From MADRE2 sp964397015 (lineage in GTDB: Bacteria > Desulfobacterota > Desulfobacteria > Desulfobacterales > Desulfobacteraceae): 30,075 nucleotides of DNA. The stretch lies in the NCBI GenBank assembly GCA_964397015.1, contig CAYNHL010000032.1, positions 1-30,075 of the forward strand, read 5' to 3'. Positions 1 through 7,560 of the stretch are shown piece after piece. The notes under the pieces are model-generated. The model saw only the letters and a program-made list of their open reading frames with translations. It ran no database searches and had not been told where the DNA came from. The position numbers and the translations under genes are program-made. Position 1 is the stretch's first letter. Each line of letters starts with the position of its first letter.

Positions 1-1
1 C

Positions 2-148
2 AAATATCTTCGTTTGGGTCAGCCCTGGGCATTTGAAAATGAGAAATTGCTCTCCTGCGATTTTCTGGAAGAAATGGCGCAGGCGGCAAAACGGTCTGGT
101 GTGGACCCGGATATTGTGATTGCCACTGGTGCCACCCGTTTAGAATGA
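2..148 (+). CDS. C-terminal end of an unidentified protein (partial)
   Basis: An open frame runs in from the left edge of the window and stops with TGA at 146-148, giving the last 48 residues of a protein (ending DPDIVIATGATRLE). The composition is that of ordinary coding sequence, with acidic, leucine-rich helix-like stretches. I do not recognise the family. The stop sits about 90 bases before the start of the PNPOx-like gene, so the two may be co-transcribed. The rest of the gene lies outside the window, so nothing can be said about its function. Confidence 0.55.
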   Translation, partial: KYLRLGQPWAFENEKLLSCDFLEEMAQAAKRSGVDPDIVIATGATRLE

Positions 149-237
149 TGACGGTTTTGAAAGAAAATTGTGGTTATAAAAAAATTTCAAGAGACAGCAT
201 AAGCAAAAATAAAAATTTCAGCAGGAGGGTGACGGTG

Positions 238-1092
238 ATGTATGATCGCACGAAATTTAACCAGAAAACCATGGATGCGTTCGCACCGGCGGAAAAAATC
301 GGACTGGTGGCATCCGTCAGTCCGGAAGGTCTGCCCCACATCACCCTGATTACCTCTATTGCGGCATCCGGGCCAAAACAGCTCACCCTGGGGGAATTTT
401 GCAAGGGCCGCAGCAAGACCCATATTCAGAAACATCCTGAAATTGCTTTTCTGGTACTGACCATGGACCGGAAGATGTGGCGGGGCCATGCCCGGTGGAC
501 CCACCTGCGCCAGGAAGGACCGGAATATGAGCGCTATAATGAGCTTCCCATGTTCCGTTATAATGCCTATTTCGGCATCAACACCGTGCATTATCTGGAT
601 CTGGCCGATCTGAAAGGCCCGGATGGGCTGCCTCTCGTTAAAATCATGGTTTCCTCCCTGATGACCAAACTCGCAAAAAAAGGAGCGCGCTCCAGTTCCA
701 AGGACCGGGTGCTGACGGATTTTGGCGAAAATCTGTTTAACCGGATAGATGCCTTGAAATTTTTGGCCTATATCCGGGGGGACGGGTTTCCCGAAATCGT
801 TCCCCTGCTTCAGTGCCAGGCTGAAGGACCCGCCAGGCTCGTGTTTTCCCCGTGGGCATTTGAAAAAGAGCTGGGAAAAATTCCTCACGGCCAGGCTGTG
901 GCAGTGTTCGGGCTGACCATGAAAATGGAGGATGTGCTGGTCCGGGGCGTGTTTAACAAAATGTCGCGCTCCCGGGGAATTCAGACCGGCAGCGTAACCA
1001 TTGACTGGGTATATAATTCCATGCCTCCCTGCCACGGCCGGATCTATCCGCCGGTCCCGCTTTCGCCGGTGACTGAGTTTGCGGATTTTTAG
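238..1092 (+). CDS. Pyridoxamine 5'-phosphate oxidase-like (FMN split-barrel) protein with internal duplication
   Basis: Predicted 284-residue cytoplasmic protein of the PNPOx-like flavin-binding split-barrel family. The start at 238 is chosen because an AGGAGG (223-228) lies 9 bases upstream; the frame is open further upstream to 145 but without such a site. Residues about 20-88 have the family's typical N-terminal pattern (IGLVASVSPEGLPHITLITS, then a run of beta strands). Residues about 174-240 repeat the same layout (FLAYIRGDGFPEIVPLLQ, then VAVFGLTMKMEDVLVRGVF), so the protein appears to be two split barrels in tandem. These folds normally bind FMN, F420 or heme and act as reductases or oxidases on small molecules; the substrate cannot be read from sequence. 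It is probably not the vitamin B6 enzyme PdxH, because it is longer and shows no obvious PdxH signature. Confidence 0.85.
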   Translation: MYDRTKFNQKTMDAFAPAEKIGLVASVSPEGLPHITLITSIAASGPKQLTLGEFCKGRSKTHIQKHPEIAFLVLTMDRKMWRGHARWTHLRQEGPEYERYNELPMFRYNAYFGINTVHYLDLADLKGPDGLPLVKIMVSSLMTKLAKKGARSSSKDRVLTDFGENLFNRIDALKFLAYIRGDGFPEIVPLLQCQAEGPARLVFSPWAFEKELGKIPHGQAVAVFGLTMKMEDVLVRGVFNKMSRSRGIQTGSVTIDWVYNSMPPCHGRIYPPVPLSPVTEFADF

Positions 1093-1159
1093 ACAGATGG
1101 CTTTTTCGCGGGGCATGCCAGGCTCACTGACTTTATCGGACATCTATTCCGAAAAAACT

Positions 1160-1187
1160 TTGACTATCCCGGAATATATGTCAAAAT
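1160..1187 (+). promoter_or_regulatory. Candidate sigma70-type promoter
   Basis: TTGACT (1160-1165), a 16-base spacer and CAAAAT (1182-1187). The spacer end and -10 (ATATATGTCAAAAT) resemble the promoter motif that occurs twice later in the window. Transcription would begin near 1194, almost on the GTG of the ATPase stump, and could now serve the small gene at 1308. Confidence 0.4.
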
Positions 1188-1194
1188 AGTCTTT

Positions 1195-1311
1195 GTGGAA
1201 CGATATACCACAAAATACATTAAAGATGATTTAGATAAAAAAATCATCCTGCTGACAGGAGTGCGCCAGACCGGAAAAACGACACTGTCAAAAATGTTGG
1301 GATACAGATGA
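1195..1311 (+). pseudogene. N-terminal stump of an AAA-type ATPase (DUF4143-like family)
   Basis: A 38-codon frame from GTG 1195 to TGA 1309 encodes the start of a P-loop ATPase. It includes a clear Walker A motif, LLTGVRQTGKTTL (residues 19-31). This matches the opening of the widespread bacterial 'ATP-binding protein' family that carries a DUF4143 C-terminal domain, which is normally around 400 residues. Everything after the P-loop is missing and the frame runs directly into the start of the next gene, overlapping it by 4 bases. I read it as a 5' remnant left by a deletion or insertion. Confidence 0.7.
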
Positions 1312-1748
1312 AAAAGACGTTATTATATCGTTTGTTTGGACTTGGCTCTGTCCCTGAGAAATTGCTTCCACTGCTTGAACAGGAGGGTATTGTTGTTTCC
1401 GATGAAGGAATAAGCGGATGGTTCATTGCAAAACATGTCAATGCACCGGGGAAACGGTATCGTCATCGTTCAGAGGGATTTTCCGGTTGTCTCGTGTTAA
1501 CCAGAGAGAGATTGATTTGCTACACATACGGGAAACGTCAAATCAACATTTCTGTTAAAGACCCGAAGACAGCAAATCTATATGTCGACATACCAAAAAA
1601 AGATAAACTGTGTCTTTCGTTCGAGTCATCGGACTTTCGAGAAGGTTGGAATGGCATAATTGAATTCCGGTTCAATACGAACAAGGCTCATCAATTTCGT
1701 GAAGCATTGATCGAAATCGGTGTCCAACCGGGTAACCGGGGGTTTTAG
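1308..1748 (+). CDS. Hypothetical protein, 146 residues
   Basis: Soluble protein of 146 residues with no signal peptide or membrane segment and no recognised catalytic motif. The central part (residues about 60-135) alternates short hydrophobic strands with charged turns, ending in an amphipathic helix (HQFREALIEIGV). That layout would suit a small beta-rich fold such as a PH-like domain, but this is only an impression. The ATG at 1308 overlaps the stop of the ATPase stump (ATGA) and has no good ribosome-binding site, so expression may depend on translational coupling to the remnant. It ends 36 bases before the methyltransferase gene, after a C-rich stretch (1749-1764). The coding call rests on length and ordinary composition. 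Confidence 0.65.
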   Translation: MKKTLLYRLFGLGSVPEKLLPLLEQEGIVVSDEGISGWFIAKHVNAPGKRYRHRSEGFSGCLVLTRERLICYTYGKRQINISVKDPKTANLYVDIPKKDKLCLSFESSDFREGWNGIIEFRFNTNKAHQFREALIEIGVQPGNRGF

Positions 1749-1784
1749 TCCCCCACCCCCCACCACAACGCAAGAAGGTAAAAT

Positions 1785-2414
1785 ATGGAGTCAAAACGAT
1801 TCTGGGATAAAATAGCCGGCAAGTACGACAAACAAGCACTGCGCAAGTATCAGAAAGCCTATGAAGAGACAATTGAAATCAGCAGGAAATACCTGCGGAA
1901 CGATGATACGATGCTTGACTTCGCATGCGGCACAGGCATTACCACAATTGAATTGGCTCGATCTGTCCAGCAGGTAGTGGCCGTCGATCTATCTGATGAG
2001 ATGATACGACTTGCCAGGGATAAGGCAACCTTCAACGGAATCGACAATATAACCTTCAAGGCAGCTACTATTGAAGACACAGATATAGGGAATGCATCCT
2101 TCGATATCATTACAGCTTTCAATGTTCTTCATGGATTAGAAGACTTAGAAAGATCTCTTTCTCGAATATGGACGCTTCTCAAAGCAGGAGGTTTCTTCCT
2201 TTCTGTAACGGACTGCCTGGGTGAGAAGAGAACTATGACAGGTATTCTCTACACTGGCCTATCAAAAATGGGTTTCATCCCGAAGATAAATTCATTCAAA
2301 AGGACTGATTTAATAAGAATGATCACCTCTAAGGGCTTCACAGTGATTGAGGAAAGAAATCTGTACCCTTCTCCACCGAACTGCTATATAGCAGCAAGAA
2401 AAGCCAGTAGTTGA
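1785..2414 (+). CDS. Class I SAM-dependent methyltransferase
   Basis: Predicted 209-residue cytoplasmic methyltransferase of the UbiE/methyltransferase-11/25 type. The SAM-binding motif I is clear (MLDFACGTGITTIEL, residues about 43-57). It is followed by the acidic motif II that ends strand 2 (VVAVDLSDEMI, about 67-77) and motif post-II/III (FDIITAFNVLHGLEDL, about 106-121). The C-terminal strand has NLYPSPPNCYIAARK, typical of the family's closing sheet. An AAGAAGG lies just upstream of the ATG. The methyl acceptor is unknown; small lipids, quinone precursors or metabolites are all possible. Its neighbours are unrelated, so context gives no clue. Confidence 0.9.
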   Translation: MESKRFWDKIAGKYDKQALRKYQKAYEETIEISRKYLRNDDTMLDFACGTGITTIELARSVQQVVAVDLSDEMIRLARDKATFNGIDNITFKAATIEDTDIGNASFDIITAFNVLHGLEDLERSLSRIWTLLKAGGFFLSVTDCLGEKRTMTGILYTGLSKMGFIPKINSFKRTDLIRMITSKGFTVIEERNLYPSPPNCYIAARKASS

Positions 2415-2476
2415 GCAGAATCGGAGATACCGGAGTATGTGAAAAATAATATAACATTTGCTTTAAGGAGAACAAA

Positions 2477-2593
2477 ATGAACATACCGATGTATCAGATT
2501 GACGTATTCACCTCCACCGTTTTTTCCGGTAATCCGGCCGCTGTCTGCCTGCTGCATGCTGACCGGTGTATATTTGTCATCAATGCCGGATGA
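2477..2593 (+). pseudogene. N-terminal stump of a PhzF-family isomerase
   Basis: A good ribosome-binding site (AAGGAG, 2465-2470) precedes ATG 2477. The first about 25 residues (MNIPMYQIDVFTSTVFSGNP, then AAVCLL) are the unmistakable start of the PhzF phenazine-biosynthesis-like isomerase/epimerase family. After CLL the match is lost and the frame stops at 2591, where a full gene would continue for about 230 more codons. The stump retains its translation signal but cannot form an enzyme. It lies 46 bases before the DUF4019 gene, so recombination appears to have joined the two. Confidence 0.8.
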
Positions 2594-2639
2594 TTTTGTC
2601 ACCAGACTGCACTACATATCCGTATACGAGGAGATAATA

Positions 2640-3062
2640 ATGTACCAGAGAATTTTATTGTTGATAATTGCTGGATTTATCCTTGGTACATCTGCTGTCA
2701 TGGCGGATGGTTCCGATAAGATCAAGGCCGCTGTCACTTCAGCAGAAAAATGGATCCGGCTCATTGATGAAGGACAATATATAGAAAGCTGGAAGGAATC
2801 GTCTGAATATTTTCAGCAGGCTGTCAAACAGGATCAGTGGGAACAGGCAGTCCGGACAGTTCGGATACCTCTGGGAAAAATGGTTTCAAGAGAACTGAAA
2901 AGTACTGTATACACAACATCTTTACCAGGTGTGCCGGATGGAGAATATGTGGTTATTGAATTCAACACCTCATTTGAGAATAAAGAATCCGGGGTTGAGA
3001 TTGTTACGCCCCAGATGGACAAGGACGGTATCTGGAAAGTGTCCGGATACTACATAAAATAA
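2640..3062 (+). CDS. DUF4019 family exported protein
   Basis: Predicted 140-residue exported protein. The start at 2640 is preferred over the longer open frame because GAGGAG lies just upstream and because it gives a clean signal peptide (MYQRILLLIIAGFILGTSAV, cleavage likely near ADG at about 22-24). The mature part carries the features of the DUF4019 family: AEKWIRLIDEGQYIESW, the DQWEQAVRTVRIPLGKMVSR stretch, TTSLPGVPDGEYVVI, and the C-terminal WKVSGYYIK. It is full length for the family. Function is unknown; members are secreted or periplasmic single-domain proteins. The upstream flank is the PhzF stump and the downstream flank is degraded, so no operon partner is evident. Confidence 0.85.
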   Translation: MYQRILLLIIAGFILGTSAVMADGSDKIKAAVTSAEKWIRLIDEGQYIESWKESSEYFQQAVKQDQWEQAVRTVRIPLGKMVSRELKSTVYTTSLPGVPDGEYVVIEFNTSFENKESGVEIVTPQMDKDGIWKVSGYYIK

Positions 3063-3218
3063 GAATTCGACCGGCTTTCAGCCAGCGGTGACCGACATGT
3101 ACATTTTCGAAGTCAATGAAAAAAAATACCTGGATTTCAAAGTGAGGCCGAAGAACGTCTTTTCTGGCAAAAACGTGATTCTTCATAATATATTAACTGG
3201 TCAGATGCAGAAAACGAA

Positions 3219-3812
3219 GTGCCCGGCAAGTTACCGAAAACGTTCGCTATATTTATTCAGTTTTGCCAAATCAGCTCCTATCCCTGGTCAAGGGCCTATC
3301 AGATCGCATTGAAACAGGAAAACACCTTGATTTACACCATTGCCCGTATCCCTGAACGGGAAGCCCTTTTCAACTGGATAGGAGTTATCATCTCGGGTAA
3401 GACCTACCTGTTCTCACTAAAAGAACGCGGCATTGAAATTGACTCTCTCGATCAGGCCAAAGCTTACACAATAGGGGCTGTCCGCAATGGTATCCGGTCA
3501 AAACATCTGATATCAAAAGGGATTGTTGACCTTGATCTGGTTAAGGATACCCAGACAAACGTCCTCAAGCTGATCAACAACAGGATCGATCTGTGGGTGG
3601 AAGACGAACTGTCTGCTGTTTACACTTTAAAACAAATGGGCTATAACCCGGATGAAATACTTAAACGGACATTTGAACTGAATCTTAAAATAGACGGTTA
3701 TATGGCATTCAGCATAAATACGGCTCCTCAAACCGTGGAATTGTTCAAAAAGGCACTGAAACAGCTGATCGAAAACGGTACGTACGAAAAAATAAAGTCC
3801 AAATATTTATAA
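3219..3812 (+). pseudogene. 5'-truncated periplasmic solute-binding protein (family 3 type)
   Basis: The frame encodes the C-terminal two thirds of a transporter substrate-binding protein of the SBP_bac_3 (amino-acid-binding-like) type. From PWSRAYQIALKQ onward the sequence follows the family: TIARIPEREALFNWIG, the second-lobe stretch YTIGAVRNGIRSKHL, DLWVEDELSAVYTLKQMGY, and the closing FKKALKQLIENGTYEKIKSK. The N-terminal lobe and the signal peptide (roughly the first 80-100 residues) are missing. The only possible start is a GTG at 3219 with no ribosome-binding site, and the frame is closed by a stop at 3186-3188. The preceding 150 bases (3063-3218) hold no recognisable gene. It cannot be exported as it stands, so I treat it as a remnant. 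Confidence 0.75.
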
Positions 3813-3842
3813 GGTTAAAAACAACGGGATTTGCATCAATGG

Positions 3843-4367
3843 ATGAAATCTATGGATAAAGACGATAGACTTTCTGCAGCCGAGTGGTTTAACAAAGGTT
3901 TAAAATGTTTTAATCAACCAGACGGGGTTGGCGCTGTCCGTGCATTTGAGGCGGTTATCAGTATGGATGCAGCTTATCGTCACGAGGATGGAGATAATCC
4001 TTATTTCTATCTGGGCAAGATATCCGAAATCGAAGGACGGATCGACGACGCTATTAAGTATTATTCTAGCGCCTTGATACTGGATCAGTACGACGAAGAA
4101 AGCCTGATCGGCCGGGGAAGTTGTTATACAGTTAAAAAAAATCACGATAGTGCCGTAGCCGATTTTAAAAAGGTACTGGATATACCGTCCGAAATCAGGA
4201 ATGTACCTTTGCAGCATGTGTTTTATGCTATCGCTGAAAATTTCCGCCAGCAAAAGGATTTTCCAAATGCACTTCACTGGGGGGGAAAAGCACTTTCAAT
4301 AGACCCTGGTACTTCGCGGCATCAGGAACTGGTCGCAGATGTCAAAAAAAAGATCATGAAACTATAG
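3843..4367 (+). CDS. TPR-repeat protein
   Basis: About 174 residues, all helical, containing tetratricopeptide repeats. The clearest are NPYFYLGKISEIEGRIDDAIKYYSSALILD, the following EESLIGRGSCYTVKKNHDSAVADFKKVLDI and HVFYAIAENFRQQKDFPNALHWGGKALSIDP (each with the W/Y-L-G-Y-A-P-type spacing). There is no signal peptide, so it is probably a cytoplasmic protein-protein interaction module. The start is uncertain: TTG 3831, ATG 3843 and ATG 3852 are all in frame and none has a strong ribosome-binding site. It ends 4 bases before the helicase gene and the two are probably co-transcribed, but a functional link is not shown. Confidence 0.75.
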   Translation: MKSMDKDDRLSAAEWFNKGLKCFNQPDGVGAVRAFEAVISMDAAYRHEDGDNPYFYLGKISEIEGRIDDAIKYYSSALILDQYDEESLIGRGSCYTVKKNHDSAVADFKKVLDIPSEIRNVPLQHVFYAIAENFRQQKDFPNALHWGGKALSIDPGTSRHQELVADVKKKIMKL

Positions 4368-4371
4368 ATCT

Positions 4372-6558
4372 ATGAAAGAAACGCCTAAATTATCATTTGA
4401 AAATAATCCAGAAATGGCCATGGTCGATGCCTTTATTCGGCATACCGGCACCCATGTTTTCCTTACCGGCAAGGCCGGCACAGGAAAAACAAGCTTTCTT
4501 ACCGGACTCAAGGAAGACTGCCACAAGCAGATCATGGTCACAGCCCCGACAGGGGTGGCGGCCATCAACGCCGGCGGGGTGACCCTCCACTCCTTTTTTC
4601 AGCTTCCCTTTGGCCCCTATATCCCGGGTCGGTCTGAACAAAATCGGGATTACCGAAGATTTTTCAGGTTTTCCAAAGAAAAAAAACGAATCATCAAAGG
4701 CCTGGATCTCCTGGTCATAGACGAGATCTCCATGGTAAGAGCCGATCTTCTGGACTCCGTCGATGCGGTACTCCGTCGGTTGCGGCGGGACGACCTCCCC
4801 TTCGGTGGGGTGCAGCTTTTGCTGATCGGGGATCTGTTTCAGCTGCCGCCGGTGGCCAGGCCCGATGAGTGGCAGCTGCTCCGGAACTGTTATTCCAGTA
4901 TTTATTTTTTTGCCAGCCAGGCCCTGGCCCGGACGGAAATGGTAACCATTGAACTCAAGAAGATCTACCGCCAATCCGATACGCAATTTATCGATTTGCT
5001 CAACGCGGTCCGGAACAACCGCCTGGACAAAGAGGCAGCCGCCCTGCTGGATCAATGTGCGCATAAACCAGTACCCGAGCAGGGGTGCATTACCCTTACC
5101 ACCCACAACCGAAAAGCGGACGACACCAACCGGGAGCGCCTGGACCGCCTGGATGAGAACCCGCGTGAACTGACTGCTGAGATCGAGGGTCAGTTCCCGG
5201 AACAATCTTTTCCAACGCCGGAACGACTGATTTTGAAAAAAGGGGCCCAGGTGATGTTCCTTAGAAATGACGCTTCACAAGACAAACTTTATTACAACGG
5301 GAAAATCGGCCGCGTAAGCGAGGTTTACCACGACCGGGTCCTGGTCACGGATCTTGAAGGCCAGCCCCCTGTGGAAGTAACGCCGGTGGACTGGGAAAAT
5401 ATCACATATAAGATCAACGAAGAAAATCAGACCATCGAGGAAGAGGTCATTGGCCGCTTTTCCCAGATCCCCCTAAAGCTGGCCTGGGCAGTTACCATCC
5501 ACAAGAGCCAGGGTCTTACCTTTGACAGGGCTGTAATAGATGCCAAAGATGCCTTTGCCCATGGACAGACTTACGTAGCCCTGAGCCGCTGCCGGAGCCT
5601 GGAAGGCCTGGTGCTCTCTTCACCCGTGCCCCGGAGCAGTGTGAGCGTAGATCCTTCTATAACAGAATTTATGGCAGCGGCAACCGCCAACAGCGAATCC
5701 GATCTTGAGAACAGGTTCCGTGCTGCCCGGCTCACCTATCAGCAGGAACTGCTGCTACAGTGTTTTGACTTCAATACTATGCGTGGATTATTCTACTACT
5801 TCATGCGTCTGGCCGATACCCACCGGGGCAGCGTTCGGGTTGAGGGCCTTTCCGACATTTCAAAACTCAAGATTGAGGTCAGAGACCAGATTTTTGAAAT
5901 AGGGGAAAAATTCCAGAACCAACTTCGGGGGATGATGACAGGAAATACCCTGCCGGACGATCATACTGGAATAAGGGAACGGACCCGGAAAGCCCATGAC
6001 TGGTTTGAAGAAAAACTGACTGGTCTGTTTACGGATCTGATAGAAAAAGGACATATTGAAACTGACAACAAAGCCCTGAAGAAACAGATGACCAACAGCC
6101 TTGAAAACCTCATTCTGGAGATCCATATCCGTATTGCCGGTATTCGCTCCTGCGTTGCCGGTTTTTCTTCAAAGGAATACCTGCGGGCCATTTCCAGTGA
6201 AGGCATGATTGCCTCCCAAAAAACAAAAAAGGCCGCTGCGCGTGCCCGGGACTATACTGAGTCTGACATCGATCACCCGGAGATGTTCAAAACCCTTAAG
6301 GGCTGGCGGGCAGAGGTTGCCGGCAGACTCGGGGTCCCCCACTTCCAGGTTCTCCACCAGAAAGTGCTGGTACAGATTGCTGTCTGCCTGCCGGAAGATG
6401 AATTTGCCCTGGCCCGGCTGAAAGGGGTTGGCCCCAAAACCAGAGAGAAATACGGCGAGGATATCCTCCAACTGGTGCGTGAATACCGGGAAAAACATAA
6501 CATCCAAACGTCAGAAAATGATGAAGTCTGCGCCAATGGGACTGGTCTTCGTGGCTGA
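4372..6558 (+). CDS. Pif1-type superfamily 1 DNA helicase with C-terminal HRDC domain
   Basis: Predicted 728-residue ATP-dependent DNA helicase of the Pif1/RecD-like SF1B group. Visible motifs are Walker A GKAGTGKT (residues 33-40), motif Ia TAPTGVAAINAGG (57-69), Walker B LLVIDEIS (113-120), motif III GDLFQLPPV (153-161), and the late motifs AWAVTIHKSQGLTFD and YVALSRCRS that couple DNA binding to ATP hydrolysis. A linker of about 200 residues leads to an HRDC domain near 640-705 (LARLKGVGPKTREKYGEDIL), a nucleic-acid-binding module also found in RecQ helicases. Such enzymes unwind forks, R-loops or G-quadruplexes. The last about 20 residues (after REKHNIQ) may be foreign, because the gene end overlaps a nitroreductase fragment in another frame. 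Confidence 0.92.
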   Translation: MKETPKLSFENNPEMAMVDAFIRHTGTHVFLTGKAGTGKTSFLTGLKEDCHKQIMVTAPTGVAAINAGGVTLHSFFQLPFGPYIPGRSEQNRDYRRFFRFSKEKKRIIKGLDLLVIDEISMVRADLLDSVDAVLRRLRRDDLPFGGVQLLLIGDLFQLPPVARPDEWQLLRNCYSSIYFFASQALARTEMVTIELKKIYRQSDTQFIDLLNAVRNNRLDKEAAALLDQCAHKPVPEQGCITLTTHNRKADDTNRERLDRLDENPRELTAEIEGQFPEQSFPTPERLILKKGAQVMFLRNDASQDKLYYNGKIGRVSEVYHDRVLVTDLEGQPPVEVTPVDWENITYKINEENQTIEEEVIGRFSQIPLKLAWAVTIHKSQGLTFDRAVIDAKDAFAHGQTYVALSRCRSLEGLVLSSPVPRSSVSVDPSITEFMAAATANSESDLENRFRAARLTYQQELLLQCFDFNTMRGLFYYFMRLADTHRGSVRVEGLSDISKLKIEVRDQIFEIGEKFQNQLRGMMTGNTLPDDHTGIRERTRKAHDWFEEKLTGLFTDLIEKGHIETDNKALKKQMTNSLENLILEIHIRIAGIRSCVAGFSSKEYLRAISSEGMIASQKTKKAAARARDYTESDIDHPEMFKTLKGWRAEVAGRLGVPHFQVLHQKVLVQIAVCLPEDEFALARLKGVGPKTREKYGEDILQLVREYREKHNIQTSENDEVCANGTGLRG

Positions 6559-6784
6559 CTTATCGAGAATGATGAGCCCGTTTTTGAGAAATCAGGAAGC
6601 AAAACGTTTTAGTGCATGTGTTGATACAGGCTATATCAGCCAAAATATATATTTGTATTGCGCTGCTGCAGACTTGGGAACGGTGACCTTATCCTTAGTA
6701 GATCGGGACAAATTACATCAACGGATGAAATTGAAAGAGCATGAGAATATAGTCCTCACTCAGGTTGTGGGACACACAACATAA
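6536..6784 (+). pseudogene. C-terminal fragment of a SagB-type nitroreductase
   Basis: In a frame different from the helicase, an 82-residue stretch reads as the C-terminal third of a SagB/ThcOx-type nitroreductase. Its landmarks are GLVFVADLSRM, then ACVDTGYISQNIYLYCAAADLGTVTLSLVDR and the ending MKLKEHENIVLTQVVGHTT. That second block is the FMN-contacting region of the family. The N-terminal half, with the first FMN-binding arginines and the active-site loop, is absent. The fragment begins inside the last codons of the helicase gene, placing a recombination junction near 6530. It has no ribosome-binding site and is almost certainly non-functional. Confidence 0.75.
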
Positions 6785-6884
6785 TCCACTTATATTTGTC
6801 ATATAATCGTTAGCCAGGGACCAGATTCACACACATGCTATGAGAGTTGAATATTAATCATCTTTAATCGAGGCATTGGAAGCA

Positions 6885-7349
6885 ATGACTGCTCCTTGCT
6901 TGTGTCATTATACAAAAATGGCAATTGACAATATACTAAAAAATAACTGTATTATTAAAATACTTGCAGTATTGTTAATTGTGTATGGTATAATCGAAAT
7001 ATTGTTAGGCGCGAAATCAATCTGGTTCGGTATTACATATATTTTTTATTCTCCATCAATTAATTTTGTTTCAATACTTTATGTAGTAGGCATACCTCTC
7101 TTTTTCATTTTGTTGATTCCTGCAGCGGCTATTGCCGGCGGCATTGGTCTATATCAAAAGAAGAAATGGGGATGGATTCTAAGCATTATTATATCCCTTA
7201 CCATTTTCACAATATATTGTGCGGGCTCTATAAATTTCCTAATCGCAAGCTATTGCTATAGAAATATTCCTATGCCATCAATTCCTGGAGGCGCTCATGT
7301 GGAATATAGCAGCATGATAAAAAATTCGTACTTGCTGTTGTCAGTTTAA
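6885..7349 (+). CDS. Small integral membrane protein of unknown function
   Basis: Predicted 154-residue membrane protein with about four hydrophobic segments: IIKILAVLLIVYGIIEILLG, FVSILYVVGIPLFFILLIPA followed by AAIAGGIGLY, and WGWILSIIISLTIFTIYCAG. The glycine-rich turn (GGIGLYQKKKWGW) between segments resembles small bacterial membrane proteins of the DUF2127 kind, but I cannot assign it. A GAGG sits 11 bases before ATG 6885; a TTG at 6876 and an ATG at 6918 are alternatives. The gene is noticeably more AT-rich than its neighbours, which suggests foreign origin. No operon partner is apparent. Confidence 0.6.
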   Translation: MTAPCLCHYTKMAIDNILKNNCIIKILAVLLIVYGIIEILLGAKSIWFGITYIFYSPSINFVSILYVVGIPLFFILLIPAAAIAGGIGLYQKKKWGWILSIIISLTIFTIYCAGSINFLIASYCYRNIPMPSIPGGAHVEYSSMIKNSYLLLSV

Positions 7350-7435
7350 CTTACATTTTGATTTTAAACCGAAAAACGATAAAAAGGGAATATATCAAAT
7401 AAAATCAGTTGCATAGTCATTTGCTTGTAGGGATC

Positions 7436-7457
7436 GGAAAAAGCCGCCGGTTTTTCC
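7436..7457 (+). terminator. Hairpin, possible terminator or leader structure
   Basis: GGAAAAA (7436-7442) pairs with TTTTTCC (7451-7457) around the 8-base loop GCCGCCGG. It lies 87 bases after the membrane-protein stop and about 100 bases before the next gene. The stem itself supplies the T-run, so termination would be weak. The rest of 7350-7560 is AT-rich with nothing else identified. Confidence 0.35.
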
Positions 7458-7560
7458 AAATCCTTGGTTGGCGATAGTTTTAATTTTTTAAAATCAGCTT
7501 TAGGGAGACGTTTCCCGTCCCAAAAGCTCAATCGTTGATTATAAAGAAAGGAAGTCACAA

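Noticed and set aside
187..1143. Long - strand open frame opposite the PNPOx-like gene
   Set aside because: Antisense shadow: the + strand protein has clear family features and a ribosome-binding site; the antisense product does not.
3088..3312. Open frame MTDMYIFEVNEKKYLDF before the solute-binding remnant
   Set aside because: No ribosome-binding site, no recognised family, and it overlaps the remnant; treated as degraded sequence.
4393..5205. Long - strand open frame opposite the helicase
   Set aside because: Antisense shadow of the Walker A/B region; no start signals or family likeness.
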